Shown here: in pieces, positions 18,104-27,514 of the stretch
Numbering within the stretch: position 1 is the first letter of the stretch
Layout: every line of letters starts with the position of its first letter
Source: Idiomarina sp.
Lineage (GTDB): Bacteria; Pseudomonadota; Gammaproteobacteria; Enterobacterales; Alteromonadaceae
Assembly (NCBI GenBank): GCA_020831965.1
Contig: JAFIFP010000014.1
Span: forward strand, 62,001 to 126,000
Length of the DNA: 64,000 nucleotides
Direction: 5' to 3'
Translations under genes and position numbers: made by a program
Notes under the pieces: generated by a model
Databases searched by the model: none
Told to the model about the DNA's origin: nothing
Seen by the model: the letters and a program-made list of their open reading frames with translations, nothing else

Positions 18104-18478
18104 TTAATTCTGACCGGTGTATTCTAGATAAGCCGGGTCTCCCCAAGCGACCAGACGATCGCTTTCAAAAATCAGGGGAGTGGTTTCATCGCGGGTGGTC
18201 ATGCCATCAGAACGAACGTGGTGTGTGCGATAGAACAAAATAAGCAGTTCACCGCGGGCTGTAGTGATAGCCTCGCTGATATCGGGTGGCCCCAATAAAC
18301 GCAATACCTCGTCACGCTCTGTTCCGAGCTCAAGGCGACCAATGTATTTACGATTAAAGATTTCTCGTTCACGCCATGTCATGTTCTCTGGATTGGCCGT
18401 GTAGAACGTCAGGATCCCCGCCGCAATAATGGCGTAAATCAAGAAGCCGACAGCGGCGATGAGAAAACCTTTCAACAT
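18104..18478 (-). CDS. DUF3192 family membrane-anchored protein
   Basis: 124 residues. One N-terminal hydrophobic helix (4-28) is followed by a domain with FNRKYIGRLELGTERDEVL, LLGPPD and PLIFESDRLVAWGD, the DUF3192 pattern. The domain recalls BamE-type small folds, with GxxxDEV...LGPPD acting as a turn motif. Function is unknown. It follows ppnN by 6 nt and has a good site (AAGGAC) before its ATG. The protein is probably inner-membrane anchored with a periplasmic domain. Confidence 0.8.
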   Translation of the reverse strand: MLKGFLIAAVGFLIYAIIAAGILTFYTANPENMTWREREIFNRKYIGRLELGTERDEVLRLLGPPDISEAITTARGELLILFYRTHHVRSDGMTTRDETTPLIFESDRLVAWGDPAYLEYTGQN

Positions 18479-18484
18479 GAGACT

Positions 18485-19843
18485 TTAGTCCTTCAACACG
18501 CGGTAGCAGGGCTCATAAGCAGTCCCGCCTGGTAGCTTCATTCGGTGCTCTTCGACAAAGCTTTGTAACAATGCATCTAGTTCTTCCATAAGCTCTGTTT
18601 CACCATGAATCTGGTACGGGCCGTGTTTGCGGATCTGAGCAATACCCGGAGCTTTTACATTACCTGCGACAATGGAAGAGAACGCGCGCCGCAGATCCGC
18701 CGCAAGTTCTGCTTTAGGACGATCACGATGGAGCTGCAAGGACGCAATATTTTCATGCGTTGGTTCGAATGGCCGTTGGAAGGGCTCTTCAATGTGCAAA
18801 GTCCAATTAAAGTAGTAGGCGTCACCACTCTCGCGGCGGTAGCGTTTTACGCCAGCCATACCGGTTTGCAAGTGTTGTGCTACAGCTTCTGGGTCATCAA
18901 TAATGATCGTGTAGTATTTCGTTGCATCTTCGCCCAAAGTTTTCTGAATAAAAGCATCAAGATGCTCAAAGTACGAAGCTGAGGTTTTTGGACCAGTAAA
19001 AACAACAGGTAAAACTTGGTCTTTATTCTTCGGGTGCATGAGGATGCCCAGAAGATAAAGCACCTCTTCAGCAGTGCCTGCACCACCCGGAAAGATAATA
19101 ATGCCATGAGCACAGCGCACAAAAGCCTCTAAGCGCTTTTCAATGTCCGGCATGATGACTAGTTCATTCACGATCGGATTTGGCGGCTCTGCAGCAATAA
19201 TCCCCGGCTCGGTAAGACCGAAGTAGCGTGCGTTCTTGATTCGCTGCTTGGCATGTCCAATTGTGGCGCCTTTCATTGGTCCCTTCATTGCGCCCGGCCC
19301 ACAGCCAGTACAAATATTGAATGCGCGCAATCCTAGCTCGTAGCCCACGACTTTACTGTATTGATACTCCACGTCGCTAATGGAATGACCACCCCAGCAG
19401 ACAATCATATTCGGATCAGCGATTGGCTTGAGGGTATCGGCGTTGCGCAAAATATCGAATACCACATGGGTGAGGTGACGGCTGTCTGAGTTTAAGAGTT
19501 GCTCAGCTGGGTACTTTTCACCAACAAAGAGAATGTCGCGCAAGACAGATTCCACATGCTCACGAATACCTTCAATTAACTCACCATCGACGAAGGCTTT
19601 TGAGGGTGGGTTGATCAGCTCAAGTTTCACGCCTCGCTCGCGGCGCAGGACATTCACTTCAAAGTCTTTAAATTGGTTATAAATGTCGTCAGCGTCATCG
19701 GTGTGACTACCCACATTGAGCACTGCTAATACACAATTACGAAACAGTTGATATAGTTCACTGTCAGTGGATTGCTGTAGACGATCGATCTCGATTTGAG
19801 ATAGCAGGGACATACTGCCCTGTGGGGATAATGAAATTCGCAT
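18485..19843 (-). CDS. ppnN: Nucleotide 5'-monophosphate nucleosidase PpnN
   Basis: 452 residues from the ATG at 19843, which aligns with the E. coli PpnN start ([16 protein letters not shown] against MITHISPLGSMDMLSQ); a TTG ten codons upstream is less likely. The LOG-type nucleosidase core shows [24 protein letters not shown] and [10 protein letters not shown], the PGGxGTxxE catalytic signature. It cleaves purine and pyrimidine 5'-monophosphates to base and ribose 5-phosphate and is known to respond to (p)ppGpp. It follows a diguanylate cyclase gene by 16 nt in an operon. Confidence 0.95.
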   Translation of the reverse strand: MRISLSPQGSMSLLSQIEIDRLQQSTDSELYQLFRNCVLAVLNVGSHTDDADDIYNQFKDFEVNVLRRERGVKLELINPPSKAFVDGELIEGIREHVESVLRDILFVGEKYPAEQLLNSDSRHLTHVVFDILRNADTLKPIADPNMIVCWGGHSISDVEYQYSKVVGYELGLRAFNICTGCGPGAMKGPMKGATIGHAKQRIKNARYFGLTEPGIIAAEPPNPIVNELVIMPDIEKRLEAFVRCAHGIIIFPGGAGTAEEVLYLLGILMHPKNKDQVLPVVFTGPKTSASYFEHLDAFIQKTLGEDATKYYTIIIDDPEAVAQHLQTGMAGVKRYRRESGDAYYFNWTLHIEEPFQRPFEPTHENIASLQLHRDRPKAELAADLRRAFSSIVAGNVKAPGIAQIRKHGPYQIHGETELMEELDALLQSFVEEHRMKLPGGTAYEPCYRVLKD

Positions 19844-19859
19844 AATGCCGTAAATTCTC

Positions 19860-21443
19860 CTAGCGGCTTTCAATCACAACGCGGTTGCGTCCACTTTTCT
19901 TCGCGGAATACAAAGCCGCATCGGCTCGTTCAAAAACACTGCTGATGGTGTCGTCACCATGAAAACCCGCAGCACCGATTGAAATTGTGATTGAGATGTC
20001 GTTGTTTTTAAATTTGAACGGAATACTTTGAATCCGTTTCCGCGCTTTTTCTAATGGTTCTGCTAACGCGCTCAATTCAGATTGTGGAAATATAATGACA
20101 AACTCTTCGCCACCATAGCGAGCAACGAAGTCGGTTCCACGAAGTGACTTCTTGAGCATGTTCGCAATCACCTGCAGTGTCTTGTCGCCAGCAATATGAC
20201 CATAGGTATCATTGATCGATTTGAAATTATCAATATCGGCAATGGCCATGGCCAACGGCGTATCGTAACGCTGCCATCGTTTATATTCTAATTCGAGCCG
20301 TTCTTCAAACGCGGCTCGGTTTGGCAAGCGCGTTAAGCTGTCTTGTAAGCTCTTAAACTTCTGTTCGCTCAGTTTCTCTTTATAGACTTCTGCTTTTTCT
20401 TCTAGCTCTAGAATACGTTGTTGCGCTGACTTCAACTCAATTGTTAATGCTTTATGACTTTTGCTCTGGATTTCTTGTTTCTGCTTAATCGTCGCATTAA
20501 TGACTTCGAGGTGCGTCTTAATTTGGTTGGTTAGTTCTTTCAAAGTACAGGCACTGTTTGTTGATTCTGAAAGTGCTTGAATACCCGTTTGCAGCTTCTC
20601 GTCGAGCGACTGCTGAGCCTTGTTTGCCTTTTGACTGGTGGAAATAGTGCGAGAGACTGAGTTAGAAACTGTTCCTAAGACTTCATTGAGGTGCTGCAAA
20701 AACAGTTGAGCAGTTTGGCGCTCTTCGTTAATGCCTTGCACGATAAGTCGCACGACCTGCACACAGGTCATCACAAACTGCTCTTCGCTTAAACCACCGA
20801 TTAGCTGTTGACGGACACTCTGCAGGCCCGTCGCGGCATTACCGGAAAAATCAATGACCGACAGGAGGTTGATTAGCTCTTCTTTCAACGAAGCGTAACG
20901 TTGCTCGCCGTTTTCTTTAAGCTGGTCAAGAATGCCTGTTGTATCCGAGCGTGATACCCGTACGTCGAGTCCTCGCTGATACAACTCCAACATTTGATTC
21001 AAATAGGGGAGGTAGTGCAAGACTGAAAATGCGGGGCCTTCGATTTGCGCAATTAAGTCACGCAATTCGCCGCGCATGTCGGTTGGAAGCCCCTGTAGCT
21101 GCTGTAATTGTTTAGACGCAGCGAGTAACCGAGTTTGCGTGTCTTGCAGTTGACGTTGCACGCGAGTGCCTTGCTGTTGCAACAGTACACTCACGTCGTC
21201 CATGATCGGCATCACCCGTTCAAGCTTATCTGCTCGACCAAGTGCACTTTGCATGCGGCTGAGACGATGATCAAGTTCGCCGTCGACACCACGCAGTGCA
21301 TTACCCAACCGGCTAATAAACTGAGTTAGGGTTTGCATTTCTGCGCGATAGGTTTGCTCTAGCTGCTCACGGAGTGCTCGACTCTCGTTCAGCTGATGCT
21401 CAAGATCCTTTTGCGACACCTGTTTTCCTGATGGTTTATTCAC
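19860..21443 (-). CDS. Cytoplasmic coiled-coil GGDEF diguanylate cyclase
   Basis: 527 residues with no membrane segment. Residues 1-350 are long, Gln/Leu-rich helices with coiled-coil character. The GGDEF domain occupies about 360-525: [16 protein letters not shown] start, [11 protein letters not shown] active signature, and an RxxD inhibitory site (RGTD) five residues before GGEEF. It is therefore predicted to be an active, feedback-inhibited cyclic di-GMP synthase, with the N-terminal region for dimerisation or partner binding. First gene of the operon with ppnN, DUF3192 and the HDOD-like gene. Confidence 0.92.
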   Translation of the reverse strand: MNKPSGKQVSQKDLEHQLNESRALREQLEQTYRAEMQTLTQFISRLGNALRGVDGELDHRLSRMQSALGRADKLERVMPIMDDVSVLLQQQGTRVQRQLQDTQTRLLAASKQLQQLQGLPTDMRGELRDLIAQIEGPAFSVLHYLPYLNQMLELYQRGLDVRVSRSDTTGILDQLKENGEQRYASLKEELINLLSVIDFSGNAATGLQSVRQQLIGGLSEEQFVMTCVQVVRLIVQGINEERQTAQLFLQHLNEVLGTVSNSVSRTISTSQKANKAQQSLDEKLQTGIQALSESTNSACTLKELTNQIKTHLEVINATIKQKQEIQSKSHKALTIELKSAQQRILELEEKAEVYKEKLSEQKFKSLQDSLTRLPNRAAFEERLELEYKRWQRYDTPLAMAIADIDNFKSINDTYGHIAGDKTLQVIANMLKKSLRGTDFVARYGGEEFVIIFPQSELSALAEPLEKARKRIQSIPFKFKNNDISITISIGAAGFHGDDTISSVFERADAALYSAKKSGRNRVVIESR

Positions 21444-21496
21444 TCAAGTTCACTCAATCTTCGAATTACTTTACTGTGCGCTACATGACTTATTAC

Positions 21497-21511
21497 ATGT
21501 TGCTGCAACAT
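21497..21511. promoter_or_regulatory. Inverted repeat upstream of the diguanylate cyclase operon
   Basis: ATGTTGC-T-GCAACAT is a perfect 7-bp inverted repeat, 54 nt before the diguanylate cyclase ATG in a 136-nt intergenic region. It could be an operator. No regulator is identified. Confidence 0.3.
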
Positions 21512-21579
21512 CAAGTTTATCACAGAGTATGTTTTGTTCGGCGCATTATTCAACCGATTTTTTGTGAATCTTTATGTCT

Positions 21580-22419
21580 TTACTGTCTTGCCGTACGCGC
21601 AGCTAACTGGATTTCACCGGTATTTCCGCGCCATGGGTTAATATCTAAACCACCTCTCCGCGTGTACCGCGCCTGCACTTCAAGTTGACGGCAATTCGCC
21701 ATCTTACAGAGATCCATAAAAATCCGCTCGACACATTGCTCATGAAACTCATTATGAGTGCGGAAGCTCACGAGATAACGGAGCAATGCGCCGCGATTTA
21801 TTTTGGGACCGGTGTAGCGAATAATGACAGAGCCCCAGTCGGGCTGATTTGTGATCAGACAGTTCGACTTCAATAAATCGCTGTGCAATGTCTCGGTCAC
21901 TACTTGATTGGGATCTGCAACCAACAGCTTGGGGTTGTAGCCGTACTCTGTGATCTGAATGTCTTCTTGATCGATAGATTCACCAGGTGGTAACTGCACT
22001 CCACGCCCAGTGAATTCCCGCAATGTGAATAATCTAATGGTCACGGGAGCCCCTGCGCAAGCACTCAAGTCTGCGGTGAGTTGTTGCATCACTGCATCCC
22101 AAGACTCGAATACGGTTTGATTGTAACCGTTGAGATAGAGCTTAAAAGATTTGGACTCGATGAGGTTGGGTGACGTTACCGGCACGTCCACTTCGGCGAT
22201 TGCAACAGCAGGCAAGCCACTCGGCGTGAGCCAAGAGAGTTCATAACAGGTCCAGGTGTCTATGCCGTAGAAAGGTAGTGCGTTATCGTCAACACCTATT
22301 GGCGTCCGGTTTATTTGGCGTGGCACAGGCTGTAGCAAGCTGGCATCGAACTGCTCGGGATAAGTGGTTGCTTTTCCGAGCCCAAGCTCAGCCATCGGGT
22401 TGTGGTTATCTGTTGGCAT
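21580..22419 (-). CDS. queF: NADPH-dependent 7-cyano-7-deazaguanine reductase QueF
   Basis: 279 residues, the long bimodular form found in gammaproteobacteria. Catalytic Cys187 lies in [16 protein letters not shown] with Asp194. The NADPH signature [13 protein letters not shown] is at 88-100, and THNEFHEQC (221-229) supplies the substrate Glu. It reduces preQ0 to preQ1 in queuosine tRNA modification. It is divergent from syd, as in E. coli where queF and syd are neighbours. Confidence 0.96.
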   Translation of the reverse strand: MPTDNHNPMAELGLGKATTYPEQFDASLLQPVPRQINRTPIGVDDNALPFYGIDTWTCYELSWLTPSGLPAVAIAEVDVPVTSPNLIESKSFKLYLNGYNQTVFESWDAVMQQLTADLSACAGAPVTIRLFTLREFTGRGVQLPPGESIDQEDIQITEYGYNPKLLVADPNQVVTETLHSDLLKSNCLITNQPDWGSVIIRYTGPKINRGALLRYLVSFRTHNEFHEQCVERIFMDLCKMANCRQLEVQARYTRRGGLDINPWRGNTGEIQLAARTARQ

Positions 22420-22477
22420 CGTGAGGTCCTACGAATAGAATGGGGATATTGTATGACTTTCATCAGCGGGAGACCAG

Positions 22478-23017
22478 ATGAGTGATGTTTTGAAAGCGCT
22501 CACGGAACTGCATGACCACTATGCAGCACACTACCGAGAACAAGGCACGCACCCAGTGACCGAATACATCAAAGAATGGAATGCGCCGTGTTATGTCGGT
22601 CAGCCGAAGGGTGATGAAATTCATTGGGAAGCTGTGGTCCAAGCTCCACGGATTGACTTTACTAATGTGGAACAAGGCTTAGAAATGCCTATACATGAGA
22701 GTGTAAAGGACTTTTTTAGCGGCTACTGGGCCGGTGACCTAGACGTGTCGTTTCGCGATATTCAGCTCACATTGTTGCAAGTGATGTTGCCAATGGATGC
22801 TGAGCGGTTACAGAAAAACTTGATTGGTCACGTCTTGATGAAGCAGCGACTCCAACAGCCTATTACTTTATTTATTGGCGTCGGTATTGAAGATGACTTG
22901 ATGCTGACGGTCCACAATGACAACGGTGCGGTCGGCCTTGAGTATGCAGGAAAAGATCAACACCAGATATTGGCAGGCGATCTGGAAAGCTTTCTGCGGG
23001 AATTAAAACCACTGTAA
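22478..23017 (+). CDS. syd: SecY-interacting protein Syd
   Basis: 179 residues, the usual Syd length. Recognisable segments are LTELHDHYAAHY, EWNAPCYVG, GDEIHWEAV, FFSGYWAGDLDV and LIGHVLMKQRLQQPITLFIG. Syd is a cytoplasmic acidic protein that binds SecY and is thought to proofread or remove faulty translocons. It faces queF across 58 nt, the same pairing as in E. coli. Confidence 0.93.
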   Translation: MSDVLKALTELHDHYAAHYREQGTHPVTEYIKEWNAPCYVGQPKGDEIHWEAVVQAPRIDFTNVEQGLEMPIHESVKDFFSGYWAGDLDVSFRDIQLTLLQVMLPMDAERLQKNLIGHVLMKQRLQQPITLFIGVGIEDDLMLTVHNDNGAVGLEYAGKDQHQILAGDLESFLRELKPL

Positions 23018-23110
23018 TGACAGTCTAGTTTCGGTCGGTTATGGTGAGTACTAGCGCATAATTATCCGATCACAACTAAGAATAAAAATAAGAAAAACGT
23101 GGAGAGAGAA

Positions 23111-23764
23111 ATGACCGCGAAGACAGAGGCACTACAAGGACGATTAGTCTATCTAGCATCCGAGGACTTGCGTGTTGCCGGCTCCCTGCTTTATCAGGCG
23201 TATGAAGATGATCCCGCGTTTCGGATTATCTTTCAGGCGCATAAAGACGGTTACGAACAGCGATTGAGAGCTGCGATTCGAGAAGAGCTCGACGCTTTTT
23301 GGCACAGTGGTCAGCCAATGTTTGGGGTATTCGAAGACAAAACCCTCGAAGGAGTGGTGTGTTTAACCCGTCCCGGCGAGCATTTTGAGGGTGAACGAGT
23401 GTGGCATTGGCGCCTTAAAATGCTGTTGACTGCTGGGTTGGTTAGTACACGTCAGTTACTTGAGAAAGAACGCTTAATTGCGCAAGCCATGCCGGTAGAG
23501 AATTACCATATGCTGACTTTTATCGCGGTACACCCGCGCTATCAACAGCGTGGACTAGGGGACTTACTTATTCGAGCGGTAGCTTCGGAGTTACGCGAGC
23601 ACCCTGAGTCAGAAGGTATTGCAGTCTTGGCCACGCGTCCCGAGTATGAGCGGTTTTTGGGGACACGTGGTTATCAAAACATCGCGCGCGTGCAAGTCGG
23701 TGAGATGAGCGGGCAGCTGATGTTCTTTAGCCGGCATTCACTTCCAGAGGAGTACACTTCATGA
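23111..23764 (+). CDS. GNAT-family acetyltransferase
   Basis: 217 residues from the ATG at 23111, preceded by GGAGAG; a GTG four codons upstream is also in frame. The acetyl-CoA binding region is HPRYQQRGLGDLLIRAVASE (about residues 138-157), matching the Q/RxxGxG/A motif A, and the strand before it (YHMLTFIAVHP) is typical. The N-terminal half (SLLYQAYEDDPAFRIIF) resembles GNATs acting on small molecules. The acceptor is unknown. Its stop overlaps the next ATG by 4 nt. Confidence 0.85.
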   Translation: MTAKTEALQGRLVYLASEDLRVAGSLLYQAYEDDPAFRIIFQAHKDGYEQRLRAAIREELDAFWHSGQPMFGVFEDKTLEGVVCLTRPGEHFEGERVWHWRLKMLLTAGLVSTRQLLEKERLIAQAMPVENYHMLTFIAVHPRYQQRGLGDLLIRAVASELREHPESEGIAVLATRPEYERFLGTRGYQNIARVQVGEMSGQLMFFSRHSLPEEYTS

Positions 23765-24096
23765 GTTTTAAAAATTTCTCGGAGTTTTATCCCTATTACC
23801 TGAAAGAGCATAGCGATCCTCGTTGTCGTGCGATGCACTATGTGGGCAGCACGCTAGTGTTAGTCGTTCTGGCCGCCGCTTTGTTGTTACCAAACTATTG
23901 GCTGTTGTTGTTACTTCCGGTGATTGGTTATGGCTTTGCTTGGGTGGGACACTTTGTGTTTGAACATAACAAGCCTGCCACGTTCAAGTATCCAGGCTAC
24001 AGCTTGCTGGGTGATTGGGTGATGTATAAAGACGCGTGGGTATACTTATTTACGCGCAAGCGCAGTAAAGCTGCGGAGCAAGCCTGGCCTCAGTGA
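23761..24096 (+). CDS. DUF962 / Mpo1-like membrane protein
   Basis: 111 residues. The N-terminal FSEFYPYYLKEHSDPRCR and the H-x3-G pair at AMHYVGS, together with FAWVGHFVFEHNKPATF, are the DUF962 signature. Two hydrophobic segments lie between (about 33-67). Yeast Mpo1 of this family is an Fe-dependent dioxygenase of 2-hydroxy fatty acids, and the conserved His residues are present here. The bacterial function is not established. It overlaps the upstream GNAT by 4 nt and its 3' end overlaps the convergent DUF3301 gene by 7 nt. Confidence 0.85.
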   Translation: MSFKNFSEFYPYYLKEHSDPRCRAMHYVGSTLVLVVLAAALLLPNYWLLLLLPVIGYGFAWVGHFVFEHNKPATFKYPGYSLLGDWVMYKDAWVYLFTRKRSKAAEQAWPQ

Positions 24097-24503
24097 AGTC
24101 GGGGCTTGTCGCCAAAGCTTACGCTATATATTACGTCATCATTAGGCTTGGAGTTACTTGATTTTTCGCTCGGCTCTACGGCTTCTGAGTCGATGTCTTG
24201 GGCAGTGCGATAAACCGGTAACTCCACATCTACAAGTCTTAAGTTGCGCATCAGTAGTGTACCTTCGTAGCGACTTTCTCCATCGCTAGAAAAACCAAAC
24301 TGAAACGTCGCTTGCCAGCCAGGACCGCCGGTCAGAGTTGGGAACCCTTTTATCCGTGCGATATCGAGAAATTGCAATTTATGGTGTTTGCACAAGGCGA
24401 GGGCATGCAATCGTGCTTGCTCGTCTTGCCGCCGCCAATTCCAAAAGCTTGCTGCGAAAATAAACAAGCCAAGCAGAATGAGAATATTCCACAAATCAAA
24501 CAT
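24090..24503 (-). CDS. DUF3301 family protein
   Basis: 137 residues from the ATG at 24503; this start has GGAAAGGT upstream and abuts the preceding gene (TAATG). One N-terminal membrane helix (NILILLGLFIFAASFW) is followed by RRQDEQARLHALALCKHHKLQFLD and RNLRLVDVELPVYR, the DUF3301 pattern. Function is unknown. It is co-transcribed with DUF3549, a pairing also found in related gammaproteobacteria. Confidence 0.82.
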   Translation of the reverse strand: MFDLWNILILLGLFIFAASFWNWRRQDEQARLHALALCKHHKLQFLDIARIKGFPTLTGGPGWQATFQFGFSSDGESRYEGTLLMRNLRLVDVELPVYRTAQDIDSEAVEPSEKSSNSKPNDDVIYSVSFGDKPRLH

Positions 24504-25543
24504 TAGACCTTTCCTCGGACTGATTGCACCAAGCAGTTGATACCACGCTGGATGGCCTCTGGTTGTTCGGGGGTATGCAGTAAGCTCAAGCAATGCATAC
24601 GGACGCTCGGGATCATGACGAGCTCTTTAAATAGTTGGCTGAATAGTTGCTCATCGGAGGCGGCGACACTTTGCATGAATCGTTTGAATAAGACGTTATC
24701 AGCAAGCGCTTCAGCGTGTCGAGCCGCTATTAATATCAAAGTATTGGCATCATGGTGCTCGAGTTTGAGTAGTTGCAGCAATGATTTTTGTAATGCGGCA
24801 GTGTTACTCATACTCGTTAAACTGCGCAACAGGTTTTCGCGCAGCGGTGGAGCAGAGGCGTGAGCCTCTTGTTGCAGAAGTCCAATGAGGTTCTGTGCGA
24901 GCGTATTTGGCAATTCGTGATGCTCAAGGGTTTGTGCCAGTGCCTGTTGGAATGGCTCGGGCCAGGTCACGAAGTCTTGTGAGATAGTTCGCTGTACTTT
25001 GGTACTGGAGAGAGACCGAGCCGCCACGTCATGTAAGCCTTGAATGGCTAAGTCACGCCAGTCCGCGTCTGTTTGGCCACTTAAAAAGGCTTCAGCGGCC
25101 TCGAAATGAATGGAGGCTGGTTGGTCAAGCAGTAACGCTGCTTTGGCGTGAAATGCCGCGCGACGATGTTCGTCGGGCTGAAAAATATATGGATTCTGTT
25201 GGAGCAGAGATTCTTGCGCCTGACTCGGGTTGGCAGTTGGATTCTGACCGAGTGCCTCAACAATGATACTAAGAAAATGTTGTAATGCGGCGTGTTGAAA
25301 CACACCACGTTCATCGAGCGGCAGTTTAACGAACCAAACAAAAGGCGTTTGTGATTCTTCTCGCCAAAATAGTACTCCTAACCAAGCGTGCTGTTGGCGG
25401 GGCGCGGGGAAAGGTTGTTGACCTTGTTCAATGGCGACAAACTGTTCTTGCGGCATCATTCTGACTTGCCGAGAGAGATTAAAAACATGCCACTTCACGC
25501 CACTTGCGCTCAGGAATTCACTTAGGTTTGTTATGCTGCTCAT
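24503..25543 (-). CDS. DUF3549 family protein
   Basis: 346 residues. The N-terminal part (ITNLSEFLSASGVKWHVFNLSRQVRMMP, read in two pieces) and the segment HAWLGVLFWREESQTPFVWFVKLPLDERG are characteristic of DUF3549. The C-terminal two thirds is helical and repeat-like. It is soluble with no signal peptide. No function is known to me. Its stop overlaps the DUF3301 start by 1 nt, and it is divergent from yqcC-truC. Confidence 0.82.
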   Translation of the reverse strand: MSSITNLSEFLSASGVKWHVFNLSRQVRMMPQEQFVAIEQGQQPFPAPRQQHAWLGVLFWREESQTPFVWFVKLPLDERGVFQHAALQHFLSIIVEALGQNPTANPSQAQESLLQQNPYIFQPDEHRRAAFHAKAALLLDQPASIHFEAAEAFLSGQTDADWRDLAIQGLHDVAARSLSSTKVQRTISQDFVTWPEPFQQALAQTLEHHELPNTLAQNLIGLLQQEAHASAPPLRENLLRSLTSMSNTAALQKSLLQLLKLEHHDANTLILIAARHAEALADNVLFKRFMQSVAASDEQLFSQLFKELVMIPSVRMHCLSLLHTPEQPEAIQRGINCLVQSVRGKV

Positions 25544-25571
25544 TATCAGTCGCTGTGCTTTTCGTTATACT
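25543..25571 (+). promoter_or_regulatory. Putative sigma70 promoter for yqcC-truC
   Basis: TTATCA (25543-25548), a 17-bp spacer and TATACT (25566-25571), 36 nt before the GTG start of yqcC. Confidence 0.45.
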
Positions 25572-25606
25572 AAAGGTCTCTGAAAATTAAGAAGGTCGAA
25601 GGTGAC

Positions 25607-25927
25607 GTGTCTACGCAAAAAACTGCTCAAATTCTTGTGCAATTACGCAACGAATTAATCGCTCACGAGCTCTGGGAATCGACACCCCCAGCTCCGGAAG
25701 CGCTCCAGAGTAACCAGCCGTTTGCTGTCGATACCCTCGACTTTCATCAGTGGTTGCAGTTTATCATGATCCCCGAGTTGGAGCATCGAATTGCCCATGG
25801 AATTGCGTTGCCCTCTAAAATTGCCGTGAGTCCGATGGCGTTCGAAGTGTGGCGTGGTAAATGGAAAGAACGGCGCGAATTGATCGCGCTCTTAAAACAA
25901 CTCGATGACCATTTAAGCGACTCATGA
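25607..25927 (+). CDS. yqcC: YqcC family protein (DUF446)
   Basis: 106 residues with a GTG start. It shows the YqcC pattern: LRNELIAHELWES, DTLDFHQWLQFIMIPELEH and SPMAFEVWRG. A small cytoplasmic helical protein of unknown role, encoded next to truC in E. coli and here, with a 4-nt overlap (ATGA). A role connected with TruC is suggested only by this conserved pairing. Confidence 0.9.
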   Translation: MSTQKTAQILVQLRNELIAHELWESTPPAPEALQSNQPFAVDTLDFHQWLQFIMIPELEHRIAHGIALPSKIAVSPMAFEVWRGKWKERRELIALLKQLDDHLSDS

Positions 25928-26661
25928 GTTTCTCTCCCTTAGATATCCTGTATCAGGACGAATACTTGGTTGCGATCAATAAGCCGTCAGGTCTGCTTGT
26001 TCACCGCACCGCTTTAGCGCGGGGTGAACGCTTCTTCGCAATGCAGTTGCTGCGCGATCAAATTGGTTGCCATGTCTATCCAGTGCATCGTTTGGACCGG
26101 CCCACCTCAGGAATACTGATCTTTGCACTGAGTTCAGCAATGGCACGCCGACTAAGTGACGGGTTCGCAGAGCGAGCTGTGCAGAAAACCTATCATGCGG
26201 TGGTGCGCGGCTATTTACCCGACGAGGGCTGTGTCGACTATCCGCTGAAAGAAGAATTAGATGATATTGCTGACGCGCTAGCGGACCAAGATAAAGAAGC
26301 GCAGAGTGCGGTGACAGACTTTGTGACTCTAGAACGAGTGGAACTTCCTTTTGCAGTCAGCAAGAAGCACGCGACGAGTCGTTTTTCACTCGTTGAACTC
26401 TCACCGAAGACCGGGCGAAAGCATCAAATTCGTCGTCACATGGCACATTTAAGACATCCCATTATTGGCGATACCAATCACGGTGATGGTCGCCAGAATA
26501 AGTTCTTTCGAGAGCAGTTTGATTCACATCGGCTATTGTTGGCTGCCACAGGAATGGAGTTTGCGCACCCTGTGACGGGAGAGCGGGTGTCACTGTCTTG
26601 CCCAATGCCTGAAGAATTCAGGCGACCTTTTGATTGGTCGCCTGACTTGTTGGAAACCTAA
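25924..26661 (+). CDS. truC: tRNA pseudouridine(65) synthase TruC
   Basis: 245 residues of the RluA/RsuA-type pseudouridine synthase fold. The catalytic Asp58 is in VHRLDRPTSGILIF, preceded by INKPSGLLVHR, and the later motif KTGRKHQIRRHMAHLRHPI is complete. TruC modifies U65 of tRNA. It overlaps yqcC by 4 nt. A perfect stem-loop is embedded in the last codons. Confidence 0.93.
   Translation: MSFSPLDILYQDEYLVAINKPSGLLVHRTALARGERFFAMQLLRDQIGCHVYPVHRLDRPTSGILIFALSSAMARRLSDGFAERAVQKTYHAVVRGYLPDEGCVDYPLKEELDDIADALADQDKEAQSAVTDFVTLERVELPFAVSKKHATSRFSLVELSPKTGRKHQIRRHMAHLRHPIIGDTNHGDGRQNKFFREQFDSHRLLLAATGMEFAHPVTGERVSLSCPMPEEFRRPFDWSPDLLET
26618..26645. terminator. Stem-loop inside the 3' end of truC
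   Basis: TCAGGCGACC / GGTCGCCTGA form a perfect 10-bp stem with an 8-nt loop, ending 14 nt before the truC stop codon. dapD converges only 8 nt after truC, so this coding-embedded hairpin may serve as terminator or RNA end protector. No T-run follows on either side. Confidence 0.4.
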
Positions 26662-26669
26662 GCGACAGC

Positions 26670-27494
26670 TTATTCTGCGCCGCGTAGAAGCTCGTTAATA
26701 CCAACCTTGGCGCGCGTTTTAGCATCCACTTTCTTCACGATAATCGCGGCATAGAGGGAGTGGGTGCCGTCTTTGGATGGCAATGCACCCGGCACCACTA
26801 CAGCACCCGCAGGAACCCGGCCATAGTGAACTTCACCGGTTTCCCGGTCGAAAATACGAGTGCTTTGACCGATGTAAACACCCATGGAAATAACCGCGCC
26901 TTCCTCCACGATTACACCTTCAACGATTTCTGAACGTGCACCTATGAAGCAGTTGTCTTCAATAATGGTTGGATTGGCCTGCAGTGGCTCCAGGACACCG
27001 CCGATACCTACACCGCCAGACAAATGAACGTTCTTACCGATTTGCGCGCATGAACCCACTGTCGCCCAAGTATCCACCATAGTGCCTTCATCCACATAGG
27101 CACCGAGGTTGATATAGCTTGGCATCACCACGACATTTTTGCCGACGTAGCTGCCGCGGCGTACCATGGCTGGGGGGACAATACGGACGCCATCTTTGGT
27201 GAAATCGGCGGCACTGTAATCAGCATATTTGCTCGGAACTTTATCGTAGAAACGAGTCTCACCGCCGTCCATCAATTGATTGTCCTCTAATCGGAAAGAT
27301 AAAAGCACGGCTTTTTTCACCCACTCATGGACAACCCATTGACCATCGATTTTCTCAGCGACACGTAATGCGCCGCTGTCGAGCTGGGCTAAAACGTCTT
27401 GTACCGCAGCTCGAACATCTGCTGGCGCGGATTTTGGAGAAATCTCAGCGCGATTTTCAAACGCAGTTTCAATGATAGATTGGAGTGAACTCAT
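26670..27494 (-). CDS. dapD: Tetrahydrodipicolinate N-succinyltransferase
   Basis: 274 residues, the DapD length. An N-terminal helical domain (1-100) is followed by a left-handed beta-helix of hexapeptide repeats ([31 protein letters not shown]). The enzyme transfers succinyl from succinyl-CoA to tetrahydrodipicolinate in the lysine/diaminopimelate pathway. It lies 20 nt after glnD in map-glnD-dapD, the order found around rpsB in E. coli. Confidence 0.96.
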   Translation of the reverse strand: MSSLQSIIETAFENRAEISPKSAPADVRAAVQDVLAQLDSGALRVAEKIDGQWVVHEWVKKAVLLSFRLEDNQLMDGGETRFYDKVPSKYADYSAADFTKDGVRIVPPAMVRRGSYVGKNVVVMPSYINLGAYVDEGTMVDTWATVGSCAQIGKNVHLSGGVGIGGVLEPLQANPTIIEDNCFIGARSEIVEGVIVEEGAVISMGVYIGQSTRIFDRETGEVHYGRVPAGAVVVPGALPSKDGTHSLYAAIIVKKVDAKTRAKVGINELLRGAE

Positions 27495-27514
27495 GAATGT
27501 CTTTCCTTTTATGA

